Part shown: positions 42,786 to 54,176 of the stretch, piece by piece
How positions within the stretch are numbered: position 1 is the first letter of the stretch
How the letters are laid out: each line of letters begins with the position of its first letter
Assembly: GCF_023091745.1 (NCBI RefSeq)
Contig: NC_068913.1
Span: 18,246,001 to 18,310,000 of the forward strand
DNA length: 64,000 bases
Direction of reading: 5' to 3'
From: Budorcas taxicolor
Taxonomy: Eukaryota; Chordata; Mammalia; Artiodactyla; Bovidae
Made by a program: the position numbers and the translations under genes
The notes under the pieces: generated by a model
What the model was told of the DNA's origin: nothing
The model's database searches: none
The model's input: the letters and a program-made list of their open reading frames with translations, nothing else

Positions 42786-44125
42786 AAGAGTCTTACAAGT
42801 GCACTTTACCACTGGTGGAATTATTGCCATTTCACTCTTTTTGGCTAATGTATAAAATATATGGTATTATTTAATCTGTTTAAATCCACTGTAAGCACTT
42901 GGCTGGGGTTAAGCAAATTCCAAATTTATACGATTAGGGTACAAGGAATTGTTTTGACCTCTTATAGTTGCGTATTTCAGGGCTTCTTTTGTGTTTTCAG
43001 TGTCCTAAGTTATTTAACTAGGTCTGCAGTGTGATATTTTTCAGTCAATACCTTTTTTATTAAATCATTTTGTGAAATACATTATACACAACATACAGCA
43101 TGAAATATGTTATCTACAAATATAATTGAGAGCCCTAAGAAAAGCATTAGAAATCCGACTGAGGATTTTCTGTGCATCTGAAACTGAGACGAGGAAATCT
43201 GCTTTTCCTTGATACCCTCCCTTGCCCCCCTCATCTCTGGGGTCTGATAGAAACCTAATCAAGTAAGGCTGGCTGGCCTGACAAGAGGAAGCACTGCAAA
43301 AAATCAAAGGAGTTCAGTCAGTCTTCTCATATGCCAAATAGAACAATCTGCCATTCTGAAACTAAAGAGATATAAACAAAAGCAGATGATTATTCAGTGT
43401 GCAGATCATTCAAGATATAGGTGAATATCAAAGAAAGAGAGAAATTCCGTTTAGAATCCTTGGTGTCCCTTTCTAAGATAGGCAAATGTAGCAAACATAT
43501 GAGTCCTTAAAGAGAGACCCTAACTTCAGCCCATCCCTCAGTTCTTTCTTGGCCCCGTCTTGTCTTCAGCCACAGTTCCCTCAAAGAGAGAATGAAGCTC
43601 ATCACTTGGTAGAACATGAAAGGTGGAAATCTGATGGTTTGTTTTTCGGTAGTGTCACAGTGTTCTTGTTTCAAAGTGTTCCCTCAGACGGGTCTCATTA
43701 TGTTATCTTGGCATCAGAATGGCTGCATCAAAGCAGCTTCATCAACAGATCATACACTCAAAATAGAAAGCAGGCACATTACCTCCACACAGGAATGGTT
43801 GTTACACCATCTGCCTTCTGAATATGCCTCACTGACATCCACACTAATTAAATGAAGTTGATTAGAACTCAGCGGTGACCTAATTCCATGTCTAGCACAT
43901 CAAGAGCTGTTTGTTTATACCAGTTATCAGAACAGGGTTACCAAACTGTAGAAGTAATTTAGGTGGCACTTTCTAAACAATGTAGATCAATTCAAAGTGG
44001 ATTCACTGTGGTAAGTGACTCATCATGGAACGGTGAGATCAAACGTATAACCATAAATTATGTTTCTAAAAGGAAGAAAATGTGACAGTGTAAATATCTC
44101 AATTAAGTTTTAAAACTTCTTCAGA
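42786..44125. other. Unassigned intergenic sequence
   Basis: About 1.3 kb with no recognised repeat or RNA. Plus frames 43549-43821 and 43616-43855 overlap in different phases and match nothing. Confidence 0.4.
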
Positions 44126-44129
44126 TGAG

Positions 44130-44330
44130 TTAATTTAGTTAACTGTTTACTAAGTGCCTACTGTGTACCAGGAGTTGGGGGTTCAGCAGTGGACCAAATG
44201 GACCAAAAAGTTCCTTACCTTCAGAAGCTCTCTTTGTAATGGAAGGTCAATAAAACGCTGAACATTAAATGTGTACTATGTCAGAGAGTGATAAGTGTTA
44301 TATAAAGAAGAATCACACAAGAAAGGGGGA
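44130..44330 (+). mobile_element. MIR/L3-like ancient repeat
   Basis: Begins tttactaagtgcctactgtg, taccaggagttgggggtt and continues with cagcagtggaccaaatgg and gagagtgataagtgttatat. I know this pattern from mammal-wide repeats but the family is unsure. A weaker copy may lie at 25555-25640. Confidence 0.4.
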
Positions 44331-44544
44331 CAATTTCACTTCTGATCTGACACCAAATTCTGATGGTTTTCCTTTCAAAATATATTCAGAATTCAATCAC
44401 TTCTAAAAAAAAAAAAAAAAGAATTCAATCACTTCTGCCATTTTCACTACTCAGCCCAACCACCAATATATCCAGGGCAGAATAATGCAGTGGATTCCAG
44501 ATTGGCCGTCCTGCTTTACAATTTATTCTTTTTTTTTTTTCCAG

Positions 44545-44885
44545 TTTATTCTTAATGCATCCCCCAGAGTCGTCCTGCTAAAAGGAAGTTAGATAATTTC
44601 AGTTGTCTGCTCTAAACTCTGCAGTGGTCACTCAGAGTAAAGCTCATGTCTTCATAGTAGCCTCAAGACCCTGTATTATCTGGTCTTTGTTTGCTCATTG
44701 TGTTCATCTCTTATTACTCTTCTCTCTGCTCCAGCCCTGCTGGCCTGCTTGTTCTTCCTTGAACACTGAGCATCTCCTGCCTCAGGGCCTTTGCTCTTGC
44801 CCTTCCTTTGCCTAGAAATCGTCTCTTTTATTCCTTTTTTCCTTTGGGTGTCACCTGCTCTCAAATTACCTCTGGAGTCTGCCTA
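44545..44885 (+). mobile_element. L2 LINE fragment
   Basis: L2 order again: ctctgcagtggtcactcaga, accctgtattatctggtctt, ctccagccctgctggcctgc, and cctcagggcctttgctcttg. A poly-A run at 44404-44420, placed within a short repeated phrase (gaattcaatcacttct), and a poly-T run at 44529-44541 precede it. Confidence 0.75.
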
Positions 44886-45766
44886 GGACTTTGCTGATGG
44901 TTATTCCACAAAGCAGAATAAGCAAGCAGGGAGTGTGACCCCAATTATCAACTTTCACCTGTTTTGCTTCCCACATGATGCCTGTGCCACATTAAAAGGG
45001 TGATAGCAGAGGTTACATCTTGTCTTGTTTTGTTCATCACTCTCATTCAGTTACCTGACTACCCATTTTCTCATTTCACCCTTACCTTGTTCATTGGACC
45101 CATGCTCTTATCTTTCTGGATTATGCCCTTGTCCATTCGCACTAGGACCCTGCCTGTCTGTCCTGGTGATGTACATTTGAACTGTGCCTTGGAGATGCAC
45201 CTTCCTTTTGACTCAGATCCAGGGAACATTTCTAGCTGAGGGCTGTCACCAAGCTTACCTGTGTCTCCTCATAGCAAGCAGAATTTGGACATCATGAGCT
45301 TAAGAAGGCAACTTCCACCTTAATGTTAGTAATAAATAGAAAAGTGATGTCCAACAAAATTTTACCTTTGAGCTGATAACGGCCTTTAGGGTGGAGCGGA
45401 TGTTATTTAGGCAACTCTATTGAAGAGGCGGGAATGTTATTTTTATTGGCTATTTAGATTATTAATCACACCATCAACTGGTTGGGTTATTAATAGGTGT
45501 GCTCTCTGCAGAGGTCTGTACTTTTCTTGTCTGTCTCTTGCTCCACGTTGCAGCACTGATAACTTCTTTTATCTTTCATTCTTTTTGGTCCTTTCATGCT
45601 GCTGCTTGTCTTTTGGTGGTAAAATTAAAGATTCAGATATGGGCCTGGAGGGGAGATGAGAACATGATCCAATTAGCTTTCCAGAGTTTTCTGCTAATAA
45701 CGGAATATATACATATATTTAAATATATATGTAAATATTTAAATGAGACTGTAGAGTCCATTATAA
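44886..45766. other. Unassigned
   Basis: About 880 bp. No confident repeat or gene; AT-rich from 45700 on. Confidence 0.4.
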
Positions 45767-45795
45767 ATGTATGTAATTATATATATGTATTATAT

Positions 45796-46269
45796 CAGTT
45801 CAGTTCAGTTGCTCAGTTGTGTCCGACTCTTTGCGACCCCATGAACCACAGCATGCCAGGACTCCTTGTCCATCACCAACTCCTGGAGTCCACCCAAAAC
45901 CATGTCTACTCAGTCGGTGATGCCATCCAGCCATCTCATCCTCTGTTGTCCCCTTCTCCTCCTGCCCTCGTCCCCTTCTCCTCCTGCCCTCAATCTTTCC
46001 CAGCATCAGGGTCTTTTCAAATGAGTCTGCTCTTTGCATCAGGTGGCCAAAGTATTGGAGTTTCTGCTTCAACACCAGTCCTTCCAATGAACACCCAGGA
46101 TTGATCTCCTTTAGGATGGACTGGTTGGATCTCCTTGCATTCCAAAGGACTCTCAAGAGTCTTCTCCAACACCACAGTTCAAAAGCATAATTCTTCAGCA
46201 CTCAGCTTTCTTTATAGTCCAACTCTCACATCCATACATGACCACTGGAAAAACCATAGCCTTGACTAT
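45796..46269 (-). mobile_element. BovB 3' fragment between 29-bp direct repeats
   Basis: 474 bp of minus-strand BovB, cagttcagttcagttgctca through ccatagccttgactat. A 17-bp piece (cgtccccttctcctcct-type) is repeated at about 45944-45987. An exact AT-rich 29-bp direct repeat flanks it: 45767-45795 and 46270-46298. That is long for a TSD but placed exactly at the element's ends. Confidence 0.92.
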
Positions 46270-46298
46270 ATGTATGTAATTATATATATGTATTATAT

Positions 46299-46323
46299 AT
46301 ATATATGTGTGTGTGTATAGAAA
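46299..46323 (+). repeat. (TA)/(TG) microsatellite
   Basis: Alternating AT then GT units (atatatgtgtgtgtgt) between the two BovB pieces. Another (TA)n run lies at about 46506-46530. Confidence 0.85.
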
Positions 46324-46500
46324 AGAAAGATTGAGGACAAAAGGAGAAGGGGGATGAAAAAGCATGAGATGGTTGGATGGCATCAAAGACTCAATGGATG
46401 TGAGTTTTAGCAAACTCCAGGAGATGGTGAATGACAGGGAAGACATGTGCTACAGTTCATGGGGTCGCAAAGAGTTGGATATGACTTAGTGACTGAATAA
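46324..46500 (+). mobile_element. BovB 3' fragment, opposite orientation
   Basis: About 177 bp of plus-strand BovB (aagaaagattgaggacaaaa ... gacttagtgactgaataa). It faces the minus-strand copy at 45796 and shares its final ~180 bp, so the two form a long imperfect inverted repeat. Confidence 0.88.
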
Positions 46501-46614
46501 CAACTATATATATATATATATATATATATAGACTCTGGTTGGGGCAATTTGATTATCCCTAGTTTACCATAATTTATAGCAAAACATCTCAATTCTTTTT
46601 TTCCCCCCCTAACA

Positions 46615-47120
46615 GTCAGTATTCCAGTTATCTAGTGCTGTGTAAAAAACCTTCTAAAATCTTAGTGGCATAAAACTAAAACCATTTTTTTACATACATG
46701 AAATTTGTTGTTAAGAGTTTGCATAGCACACAAGGGCAATGGCTTGTCTCTGAGACCCCAGCTGGGAAGAAGTGAGTGGCTCGGGATGACTGAATGGCTG
46801 AGGGCCAAGAATCTTCTGGAGGTTTCTCCCTCCACGTTTGGTACCTGGACTAGAAGGGTCTGAAAGCTGGACTCAGCTGGGACACTGTGAACTGGTGTTT
46901 CTGTGTGTGTCCTTTCCATGTGGCTTGGTCTGCCAACAATGTGATATTCATTACACATTAAAATGAGCTGTCAAGTGATGATGAAAGTAGCTATCACAGA
47001 TTTCATGTTCCAAAATCCCTTAGGTCCTTATTCAGGAAATTGTTTCTCTTATTTCACAATTCCAGTAGGGCTGCACCTCATGTAACTTGGCCTATAGAAG
47101 GTTATGAGCAGTCAATTACA
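46615..47120 (+). mobile_element. Ancient DNA transposon fossil, family uncertain
   Basis: Phrases such as ccagttatctagtgctgtgt and tcttagtggcataaaactaa, and later ggactcagctgggacactgt, agree with mammalian hAT-like MER elements. Heavily diverged, no coding frame, limits approximate. Confidence 0.4.
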
Positions 47121-48545
47121 CAGTCAAGGCTGATTTCTTGAGGCAGATGAATGGATAGGGCCATGACTCTCAGGTTTGTATTGTATTGGGATGCAGATTA
47201 ATTTTCAGTCCTATAGAGGAGGTATGCAAATCATCACTGCAATCCAGAAAAAGCAACCTTGGGGACCACTGAGTGTAAGAATCACTATATCAGTGTGAGT
47301 CACTAGCCCTTTAAGACAACATAGTGTGGGGAGGAACTAGTTTCATGTACTAGTTAAGGACAGGTTTTGCAACAAAGCATTCAGGCTCACATTCCTAGTT
47401 CTCTCACTTAACAGATGTGTAGCCTTGGTTCTATAAAATGTACTTATCAGATTATCTCATAGGTTTTTTTGGAGGAAAGGGGAGCTTGGGGGTAGTGTCT
47501 TTAAAGCAGAGTGTGGATGGAAGAAGCTAATAAACAATGGTACCATCTCTGTGAGTCCCACTGATGACCCTGAATTGTTAAGAGAAGGGCACAGTATAAT
47601 GGGTGCTCATTTACTTGAAACTAGGAATATGCCATAAAGATTAAAATAGAAAGATCATAAAGTAAGCCATCTGTACTAGACAATGTTCTGAAAGGAAAGA
47701 ACCCATTCAGTTTGGATAATTTGAAGAGAGTTTTGCAGATATGTGAGCAGGGTGTAGCACCACTGGGTACAGCACAGTAGAGGACAGAGTAGAAAAATAT
47801 CACCACTCTGAGGTCTCAGGGGGAGGGCCTGGGGTTACCGGGACCTGGACACAGTGAGGCTGTGAGAAGAGGGTTGTTAAAACCCTCCGTGGAAGGATGC
47901 TGCTCACCTCTGGGAACTCCTTCGGGACGGAGGTGGAAGAATAACATCCTGACCTCACTCTTCCTCTTAATCTGCTGAAAGCCAGTGGGCCAGGAAGGCA
48001 GTCTGCTCACAAGGCCCCTGCAGGTTGGCCTTCTGGGGCTGGGAACAAAGTGAATCAACAATAAATAGCCTTTTTTAATCTCCTAGACAAGGGAAAGATG
48101 AAGAGATCAACCATGTGCATGTTATAGAACTTCGAACTTCAGCAAAGGAGATTAATGGAGCTTCCGTCTCTCCTTCCACCTGCTTTGATATTCTGTGGGT
48201 GAGGCACAGGGTGATTTAAGGTGCATTTAGCATTTAGCAGTGTTCCAGCAGGCAGTTTGATGCAGACAGTCTTGTTCCAACACTGCCATCCTCACTCAAC
48301 AGGCCTATTAGGTGATGAGAAATACGTTAGAAGCTGTGGGGAAATTAAGGCCAAGGGTGAAGCTTAATCCTTATCTTGTAAGAGCCATAGTTAGGGAGAG
48401 AGGACAAACCCCTGATAACCAGCAATTCAAGATGATATATGACTATACATGTCTGAGGAGTTTGAAGAGGGCTATCATTGAGGACTTGGAAGGATGCTTG
48501 GCGGGGGGACATGAAGGGGCGCTGTACTTTGGAGGTGGGTGAGGT
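47121..48545. other. Unassigned intergenic sequence
   Basis: About 1.4 kb. Nothing recognised. The minus frame 47816-48061 lies in GC-richer sequence but has no family resemblance. Confidence 0.4.
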
Positions 48546-48552
48546 AGAAAGG

Positions 48553-48680
48553 GGAGAAGGGCCTGGCAACCCACTCCAGTATTCTTGCCTGGAAAATCCC
48601 ATGGACAGAGGAGCCTGGTGGGTTACAGTCCACATAGTTGCAAAGAGCTGGACATGACTGAAGCGACTTAGCACACATGC
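48553..48680 (+). mobile_element. BovA SINE half
   Basis: Plus-strand body only: agggcctggcaacccactcc to gactgaagcgacttagcaca. The tRNA-like head is absent. Confidence 0.85.
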
Positions 48681-48756
48681 ATGAGATAGAAAGGATTCTA
48701 TGTGATCAGAGTAAGCAGAGGAGTGATATTTGGGCTCCAGTAGAACCAGCAACTTT

Positions 48757-48807
<51 letters not shown>
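48757..48807 (+). repeat. (AGC)17 microsatellite
   Basis: Seventeen uninterrupted AGC units. In the plus frame 48677-48955 it reads as a run of Ala, but that frame is made of SINE and repeat DNA. Most (AGC)n in this window are BovA2 tails; here the tail-like run lies about 80 bp beyond the BovA end. Confidence 0.95.
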
Positions 48808-48808
<1 letters not shown>

Positions 48809-48847
48809 CAAGTTTTACCCAGTAAGCAAGGTGAAACTAGTCTGAGA

Positions 48848-49059
48848 GTTTGTTGTTTAGTCTCTCAGTCGTGTATGACTCTTTGTGACCCCATGGACTG
48901 TAGCCCTCCAGGCTCCTCTGTCTATGGAATTTTCCAGGCAAGAATACTGGAGTGAGTTGTCATTTCCTTCTCCAGGGGATCTTCCTGACCCAGGGATCGA
49001 ACCCCTGTCTCCAGCTTTGGCAGGCAGATTCTTTACTGTTGAGCCTTGAGGGAAGCCCA
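48848..49059 (-). mobile_element. Bov-tA SINE
   Basis: Minus-strand copy: tgttgtttagtctctcagtc at the left, head complement gagccttgagggaagccc at the right. Confidence 0.93.
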
Positions 49060-49455
49060 AATTGGGGGTTAGAGGATCTCAAATCTGGTTTAGGGGAAAA
49101 TGTAGAGTATTAAGTCACTGGGGAATGAGATAGGTTTACTTTTTTTGCCTGTAGCCCTGATAAATCTGGAAGGAACATCATGAAAGAAAAACGAACAATT
49201 CCTAATGTTGAATTTGATTAGCATAGAGTCTTTAAATGTGACCAGGTGAATCCAGTAATTTTTGTCAATTTTTCTAACTGCTGAATTGCAAGAAAGTACT
49301 GATTTAGAATCCTGAAATAATGAGGTTGTTAAATTTACATGAATTACTCTGGTTGTAGGAGTTTAACTGATTCATACAACTTCCTGAGACTGAATACTTA
49401 ATTAACTGACAACTAAAATAACTTTATAGATTTATGCATGAAGAACACATTCCTA
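49060..49455. other. Unassigned
   Basis: About 400 bp without recognised features. Confidence 0.4.
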
Positions 49456-50059
49456 AATACCATAATGCTTATTTATTTATCACACTTTTGAGCTTCATGT
49501 ATATGAAATCACATAGTACATACTCTTACGTGTCTGTTTTCTTTCAGCAATATGTTTTTGAGATTCATCCATGTTGATATGTACTGTGGTTCGTTAATTA
49601 TCACTGCAGTACAATAGGCCATAATCTTTTCTGCTGTTGATGGGCATTTTAAAAAATTTTGTAACTGTTATAAATACTGATGTCATAAACATTCTCACAC
49701 ATGTACATTTTGTTGGGTTTACATCTAGGAGTTTAACACTAGGTCATAGGATATTTATATCCTGAACTTTACCAATAATGATAAATTATTTTCCACTTAT
49801 ACTAATTTATACTATCATCAGCAGTGTTTGACAGTTTTTTGTTGGTCACGATCCTCATAAACAATTGATATTATCAGATTTAAAAAACATTTAGACATTT
49901 CAGTGGCAGCTCACTTATATTGTAGATTTAATTTACATTTCCAAGGATACATAATGAGGTAGGTTTCTTTGCCTTTATTTAGTTTTATTCATTTGGATTT
50001 TCTCTTCTGTAAAGTGCCTAAGTCTTTCGTGCATTTTTAAATTGGTTGTCTTTTTCTTC

Positions 50060-51658
50060 AATTCAGTTCAGTTCAGTCACTCAGTTGTGTCTGACTCTTT
50101 GTGACCCCATGAATCGCAGCACGCCAGGCCTCCCTGTCCATCACCATCTCCCAGAGCTCACTCAGACTCATGTCCATCAAGTCCGTGATGCCATCCAGCC
50201 ATCTCATTCTCTGTCGTCCCCTTCTCCTCCTGCCCCCAATCTCTCCCAGCATCAGACTCTTTTCCAATGAGTCAACTCTTCCCATGAGGTGTCCAAAGTA
50301 CTGGAGCTTCAGCTTTAGCATCATTCCTTCCAAAGAAATCCCCAGGTTGATCTCCTTCAGAATGGACTGGCCAGATCTCCTTGCAGTCCAAGGGACCCTC
50401 AAGAGTCTTCTCCAACACCACAGTTCAAAAGCATCAATTTTTCGGCGCTCAGCCTTCTTCACAGTCCAACTCTCACATCCATACATGACCCCTGAAAAAA
50501 CCATAGCCTTGACTAGACGAACCTTAGTCGGCAAAGTAATGTCTCTGCTTTTGAATATACTATCTAGGTTGGTCATAACTTTTCTTCCAAGGAGTAAGCG
50601 TCTTTTAATTTCATGGCTGCAGTCACCATCTGCAGTGATTTTGGAGCCCCCCAAAATAAAGTCTGACACTGTTTCCACTGTTTCCCCCATCTATTTCCCA
50701 TGAAGTGATGGGACCAGATGCCATGATCTTCGTTTTCTGAATGTTGAGCTTTAAGCCAACTTTTCTGCTCTCCTCTTTCACTTTCATCAAGAGGCTTTTT
50801 AGCTCCTCTTCACTTTCTGCCATAAGGGTGGTATCATCTGCATATCTGAGGTGATTGATATTTCTCCCGGCAATCTTGATTCCAGCTTGTGTTTCTTCCA
50901 GCCCAGCGTTTCTCATGATGTACTCTGCATAGAAGTTAAATAAGCAGGGTGACAATATATAGCCTTGACGTACTCCTTTTCCTCTTTGGAACCAGTCTGT
51001 TGTTCCATGTCCAGTTCTAACTGTTGCTTCCTGACCTGCATACAGATTTCTCAAGAAGCAGGTTAGGTGGTCTGGTATTTCCATCTCCTTCACAATTTTC
51101 CACAGTTTATTGTGATCCACACAGTCAAAGGCTTTGGCATAGTCAATAAAGCAGAAATAGATGTTTTTCTGGCACTCTCTTGCTTTTTCCATGATCCAGC
51201 AGATGTTGGCAATTTGATCTCTGGTTCCTCTGCCTTTTCTAAAACCAGCTTGAACATCAGGAAGTTCACGGTTCACGTATTGCTGAAGCCTGGCTTGGAG
51301 AATTTTGAGCATTACTTTACTAGCATGAGAGATGAGTGCAATTGTGTGGTAGTTTGAGCATTCTTTGGTATTGCCTTTCTTTGGGATTGGAATGAAAACG
51401 GACCTTTTCCAGTCCTGTGGCCACTGCTGAGTTTTCCAAACTTGCTAGCATATTGAGTGTAGCACTTTCACAGCATCATCTTTCAGGATTTGAAACAGCT
51501 CAACTGGAATTCCATCACCTCCACTAGCTTTGTTCATAGTGATGCTTTCTAAGGCCCACTTGACTTCACATTCCAAGATGTCTGGCTCTAGATTAGTGAT
51601 CACATCATCATGATTATCCGGGTCGTGAAGATCTTTTTTGTACAGTTCTTCCATGTAT
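50060..51658 (-). mobile_element. BovB LINE, 1.6 kb, well preserved
   Basis: Minus-strand BovB from the 3' terminus (attcagttcagttcagtcac) to a 5' truncation within the coding region near 51658. Inserted in an old L1; the flanks share tctttttc (50049-50056 and 51659-51666). It is one of the best-kept BovB copies here. Confidence 0.95.
50073..51312 (-). pseudogene. BovB reverse transcriptase, two overlapping frames
   Basis: The upstream frame (51312 down to 50623) covers the RT core in order: GRGTRDQI, FIDYAKAFDCVDH (first catalytic Asp), GYILSPCLFN and LRYADDTTLM (second catalytic Asp pair). The downstream frame (50690 down to 50073) carries the C-terminal part, including GCESWTVKKAE. The break lies at a C run (50684-50688), where the usual BovB reads one C fewer. 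All RT catalytic residues that I can see are kept, but the endonuclease half is missing and the element cannot act alone. Confidence 0.92.
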
Positions 51659-52379
51659 TCTTTTTCCTTATTGAATTGTAAAAGTTTTTGTTTTTCTTTT
51701 TTTTAAATAATATGAGTCCTACATTGATTGATCATAGGTATTACAGTTAGTGTTTTCTTCACTATGTGGCTTGCCTGTCACTTGTTTAATGGTGTTTTTA
51801 GGTGAGCTGAAGTTCAGTTTTACTAACAACTGAAGTTAATTCAATTCAGACTAATTTCCTAAGATTTTTGGTGGCTTCTCTCTTCTTTCTTTCTTTTGTT
51901 TCCATGTGTTTAATAAATCATTTTCTAGCTCAAAATCATGAAGATATTCTATATTATCATCCAAATGCTGTATTATTTTGCCTTTTGCAGTAAGGTCTAT
52001 GATAGGTTTGAAATTGACTTTTTGTTTGCTGTGAAATGGTTTCCAGTTTTGTTTTTTCCCATATGTTTGCCCAGTTGTCCATGCACCATTTATTAAAAAA
52101 AACGTGGCCATTCTCACTGCTCTGCAATGTCATTTTTGTCATGAAGTGTTTTTATGTGCACAAGTCTATTTCTGTTCTTTCTGCTCTGTTTCCTCCGTTG
52201 TTTTGAATAATCTTTCACCAGAATCACAATCCTTTCATTATCTTAGTTTTATATTAAGTGTTGATACCCAGCAGAGGAAAATCCTCCCACCTTGTTCTTT
52301 GCTTTCAGAATGTCTAGAATAGAGACAATTCTTAGGCCTTGGCCTTTCCATATAAATCTCAGAATCAGTTTGTCAAATT

Positions 52380-52422
52380 ACACACACACACACACACACA
52401 CACTCACACACAACACACACGA
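52380..52422 (+). repeat. (CA)n microsatellite
   Basis: About 13 CA units, then a slightly broken continuation (ctcacacacaacacacacg). Lies inside old L1 sequence. Confidence 0.93.
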
Positions 52423-52659
52423 CCTGTTGATTCTTTGATTAAGATTGTGTTGAGCCTATACATCATTTTGAGGAGAATTAAGTCCTTATAACATTGATTC
52501 TTCTAACGTCTGAATATGATGGATATCCCTATTTCTTTACGTCTTCTTTTATTTTGTTCAACAAAGTTTAAGGGATTTATTTATCTTTTATTAGTTTTAT
52601 TCCTTAGATATTTAATATTTTTGTTATTTTCAACCATATTTAAAGAATTGTTTAAAATA

Positions 52660-53395
52660 AATTTTTAGTGAAGTATGACACTCAAACAGAAAAATGCAGA
52701 GAACACAAATATTACAGCTGAATGAATTATCACTAAAACATACCCTGGCTATTACTACTTAAATAAAAAAGCAGAATATTGCCCATGACCCAGAAGTCAT
52801 CCTCATGCCCTTCCCAGCTAGGATATCATCTCTCTTCACCAAACATGTCCTTTAATCTGATTTCTAACACTACAGATAAATTTGCATCTTTGAATTTGAT
52901 TTAATTTTTTAACATGGCTTTGCCTCAGCAATATATATCGGAGAAGGCAATGGCAGCCCACTCCAGGACTCTTGCCTGGAAAATCCCATGGATGGAGGAG
53001 CCTGGTAGGCTGCAGTCCATGGGGTCGCTATGAGTCAGACACGACTGAGCGACTTCCCTTTCACTTTTCACTTTTCATGCACTTTCATGAAGGAAATGGC
53101 AACCCACTCTAGTGTTCTTGCTTGGAGAATCCCAGGGACGGGTGAGCCTGGTGGGCTGCTATCTATGGGGTCACACAGAGTCAGACACGACTGAAGTGAC
53201 TTAGCAGCAGCAGCAGCAGCAATATATATAGATACATAATTTATTTTTATTGAAGGATAATTGCTTTACAATATTGTGTTGGTTTCTGCCATACATCAAC
53301 AAGAATCAGCCATAGGTATACATATGTCCCCTCCCTCTTGCACCCCCCTCCCATCTTCTACCCCATCCCACCCCTCAACAATATATTTTTGATAC
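52660..53395 (-). mobile_element. Layered L1 3' ends with BovA2
   Basis: 52660-52938 is a minus-strand old L1 3' part (gtgaagtatgacactcaaac; gcccttcccagctagga). 53230-53385 is a separate, younger minus-strand L1 3' UTR (aaggataattgctttacaat; catatgtcccctccctcttg). Related short repeats (cagcaatatatat and caacaatatattt) bracket the younger L1, and a BovA2 has landed at its left border. Confidence 0.65.
52939..53217 (+). mobile_element. BovA2 SINE with TSD
   Basis: Complete plus-strand dimer, cggagaaggcaatggcagcc to the (AGC)n end. The 12-bp repeat agcaatatatat is at 52927-52938 and 53218-53229, merging with the AGC tail on the right. Confidence 0.95.
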
Positions 53396-53943
53396 TCATC
53401 CATGTTCTTGCATGTAGCAATAGTTTATTCATTTTCACTGTAGTTCTGATTTACCCTACCTAATGACTACTCAGTTAACAACTCTTCATTATAATGGATT
53501 TTGAAAATTTTTTCCACTTTTTTGAAATGACTTCTTTTTATTCAGTAAAATGACTTTTTCAACCCTAAAGCATACTAAATGAATATGCTATAGGAAGTGA
53601 TATTTTAACATTTGATTTCAGGCAGACACATCCACCAAAATTCTTGAACAGTTGTTCCTAGTCAGAGAATGTCATATGGGACAGATTCTAAATTTCTGTC
53701 ATATTTGCATGAAACCAAAATGTGTTTGTTTTGAATGGACATGAAGGGAAGGCAGAAGTGATATCTCCCATGACTCTTTAGACTGCTATGTTTCTATTTG
53801 CTTCCAAGAAATCTCATTTTAGCCTTTATTTTATTCTCTATTTTGTTTTATTATGCTTAATTTATGTTACTTTGCTTAATTATAAATGCAGTCTGAGTGC
53901 AAAAACCATAACCACCAAAATGTTGAAAGGTTGCTATAAAAAA
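53396..53943. other. Mostly unassigned, L1-like at the left
   Basis: The first 80 bp (gatactcatccatgttcttg) continue the old L1. The rest is not recognised. Confidence 0.35.
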
Positions 53944-53964
53944 TGATTCAGAATACCATGTTAT

Positions 53965-54176
53965 AGGGCTTCCCTGGTGACTCAGATGGTCAAGAATCTG
54001 CCTGCAATGCCGAAGACCTGGGTTTGATCCCTGGGTCAGGAAGATCTCCTGGAGAAGGGTATCGCTACCCACTCCAGTATTCTTGCCTGGAAAATTCCAT
54101 GCACAGAGGAGGCTGGTGGGCTACAGTCCATGGAGCCACAAAGAGTTGGATACAACTGATCAACTAACACATAAAC
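53965..54176 (+). mobile_element. Bov-tA SINE in an L1
   Basis: Plus-strand copy. Flanks accatgttat (53955-53964) and accatgatat (54177-54186) agree at 9 of 10 and are themselves L1 sequence. Confidence 0.92.

Larger units (their letters stand above)
49460..52650 (-). mobile_element. Old L1 (ORF2 region), split by BovB
   Basis: 49460-50058 and 51660-52650 are minus-strand L1. The left part is the 3' ORF2 complement (gtctgttttctttcagcaat; gagattcatccatgttgata). The right part is further upstream in ORF2 (ccatatgtttgcccagttgt; ccatgcaccatttattaaaa). They join at the BovB insertion. A (CA)n run (52380-52422) interrupts the right part. No reading frame is left. Confidence 0.78.

Noticed and set aside
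45499..46104. A 201-codon protein
   Set aside because: The second half is the antisense of BovB 3' UTR and C-terminus. The first half is AT-rich unique DNA; the join is a BovB insertion border.
48677..48955. A gene with a polyalanine tract
   Set aside because: The Ala run is (AGC)17 read in one frame; the rest of the frame is SINE sequence in antisense.
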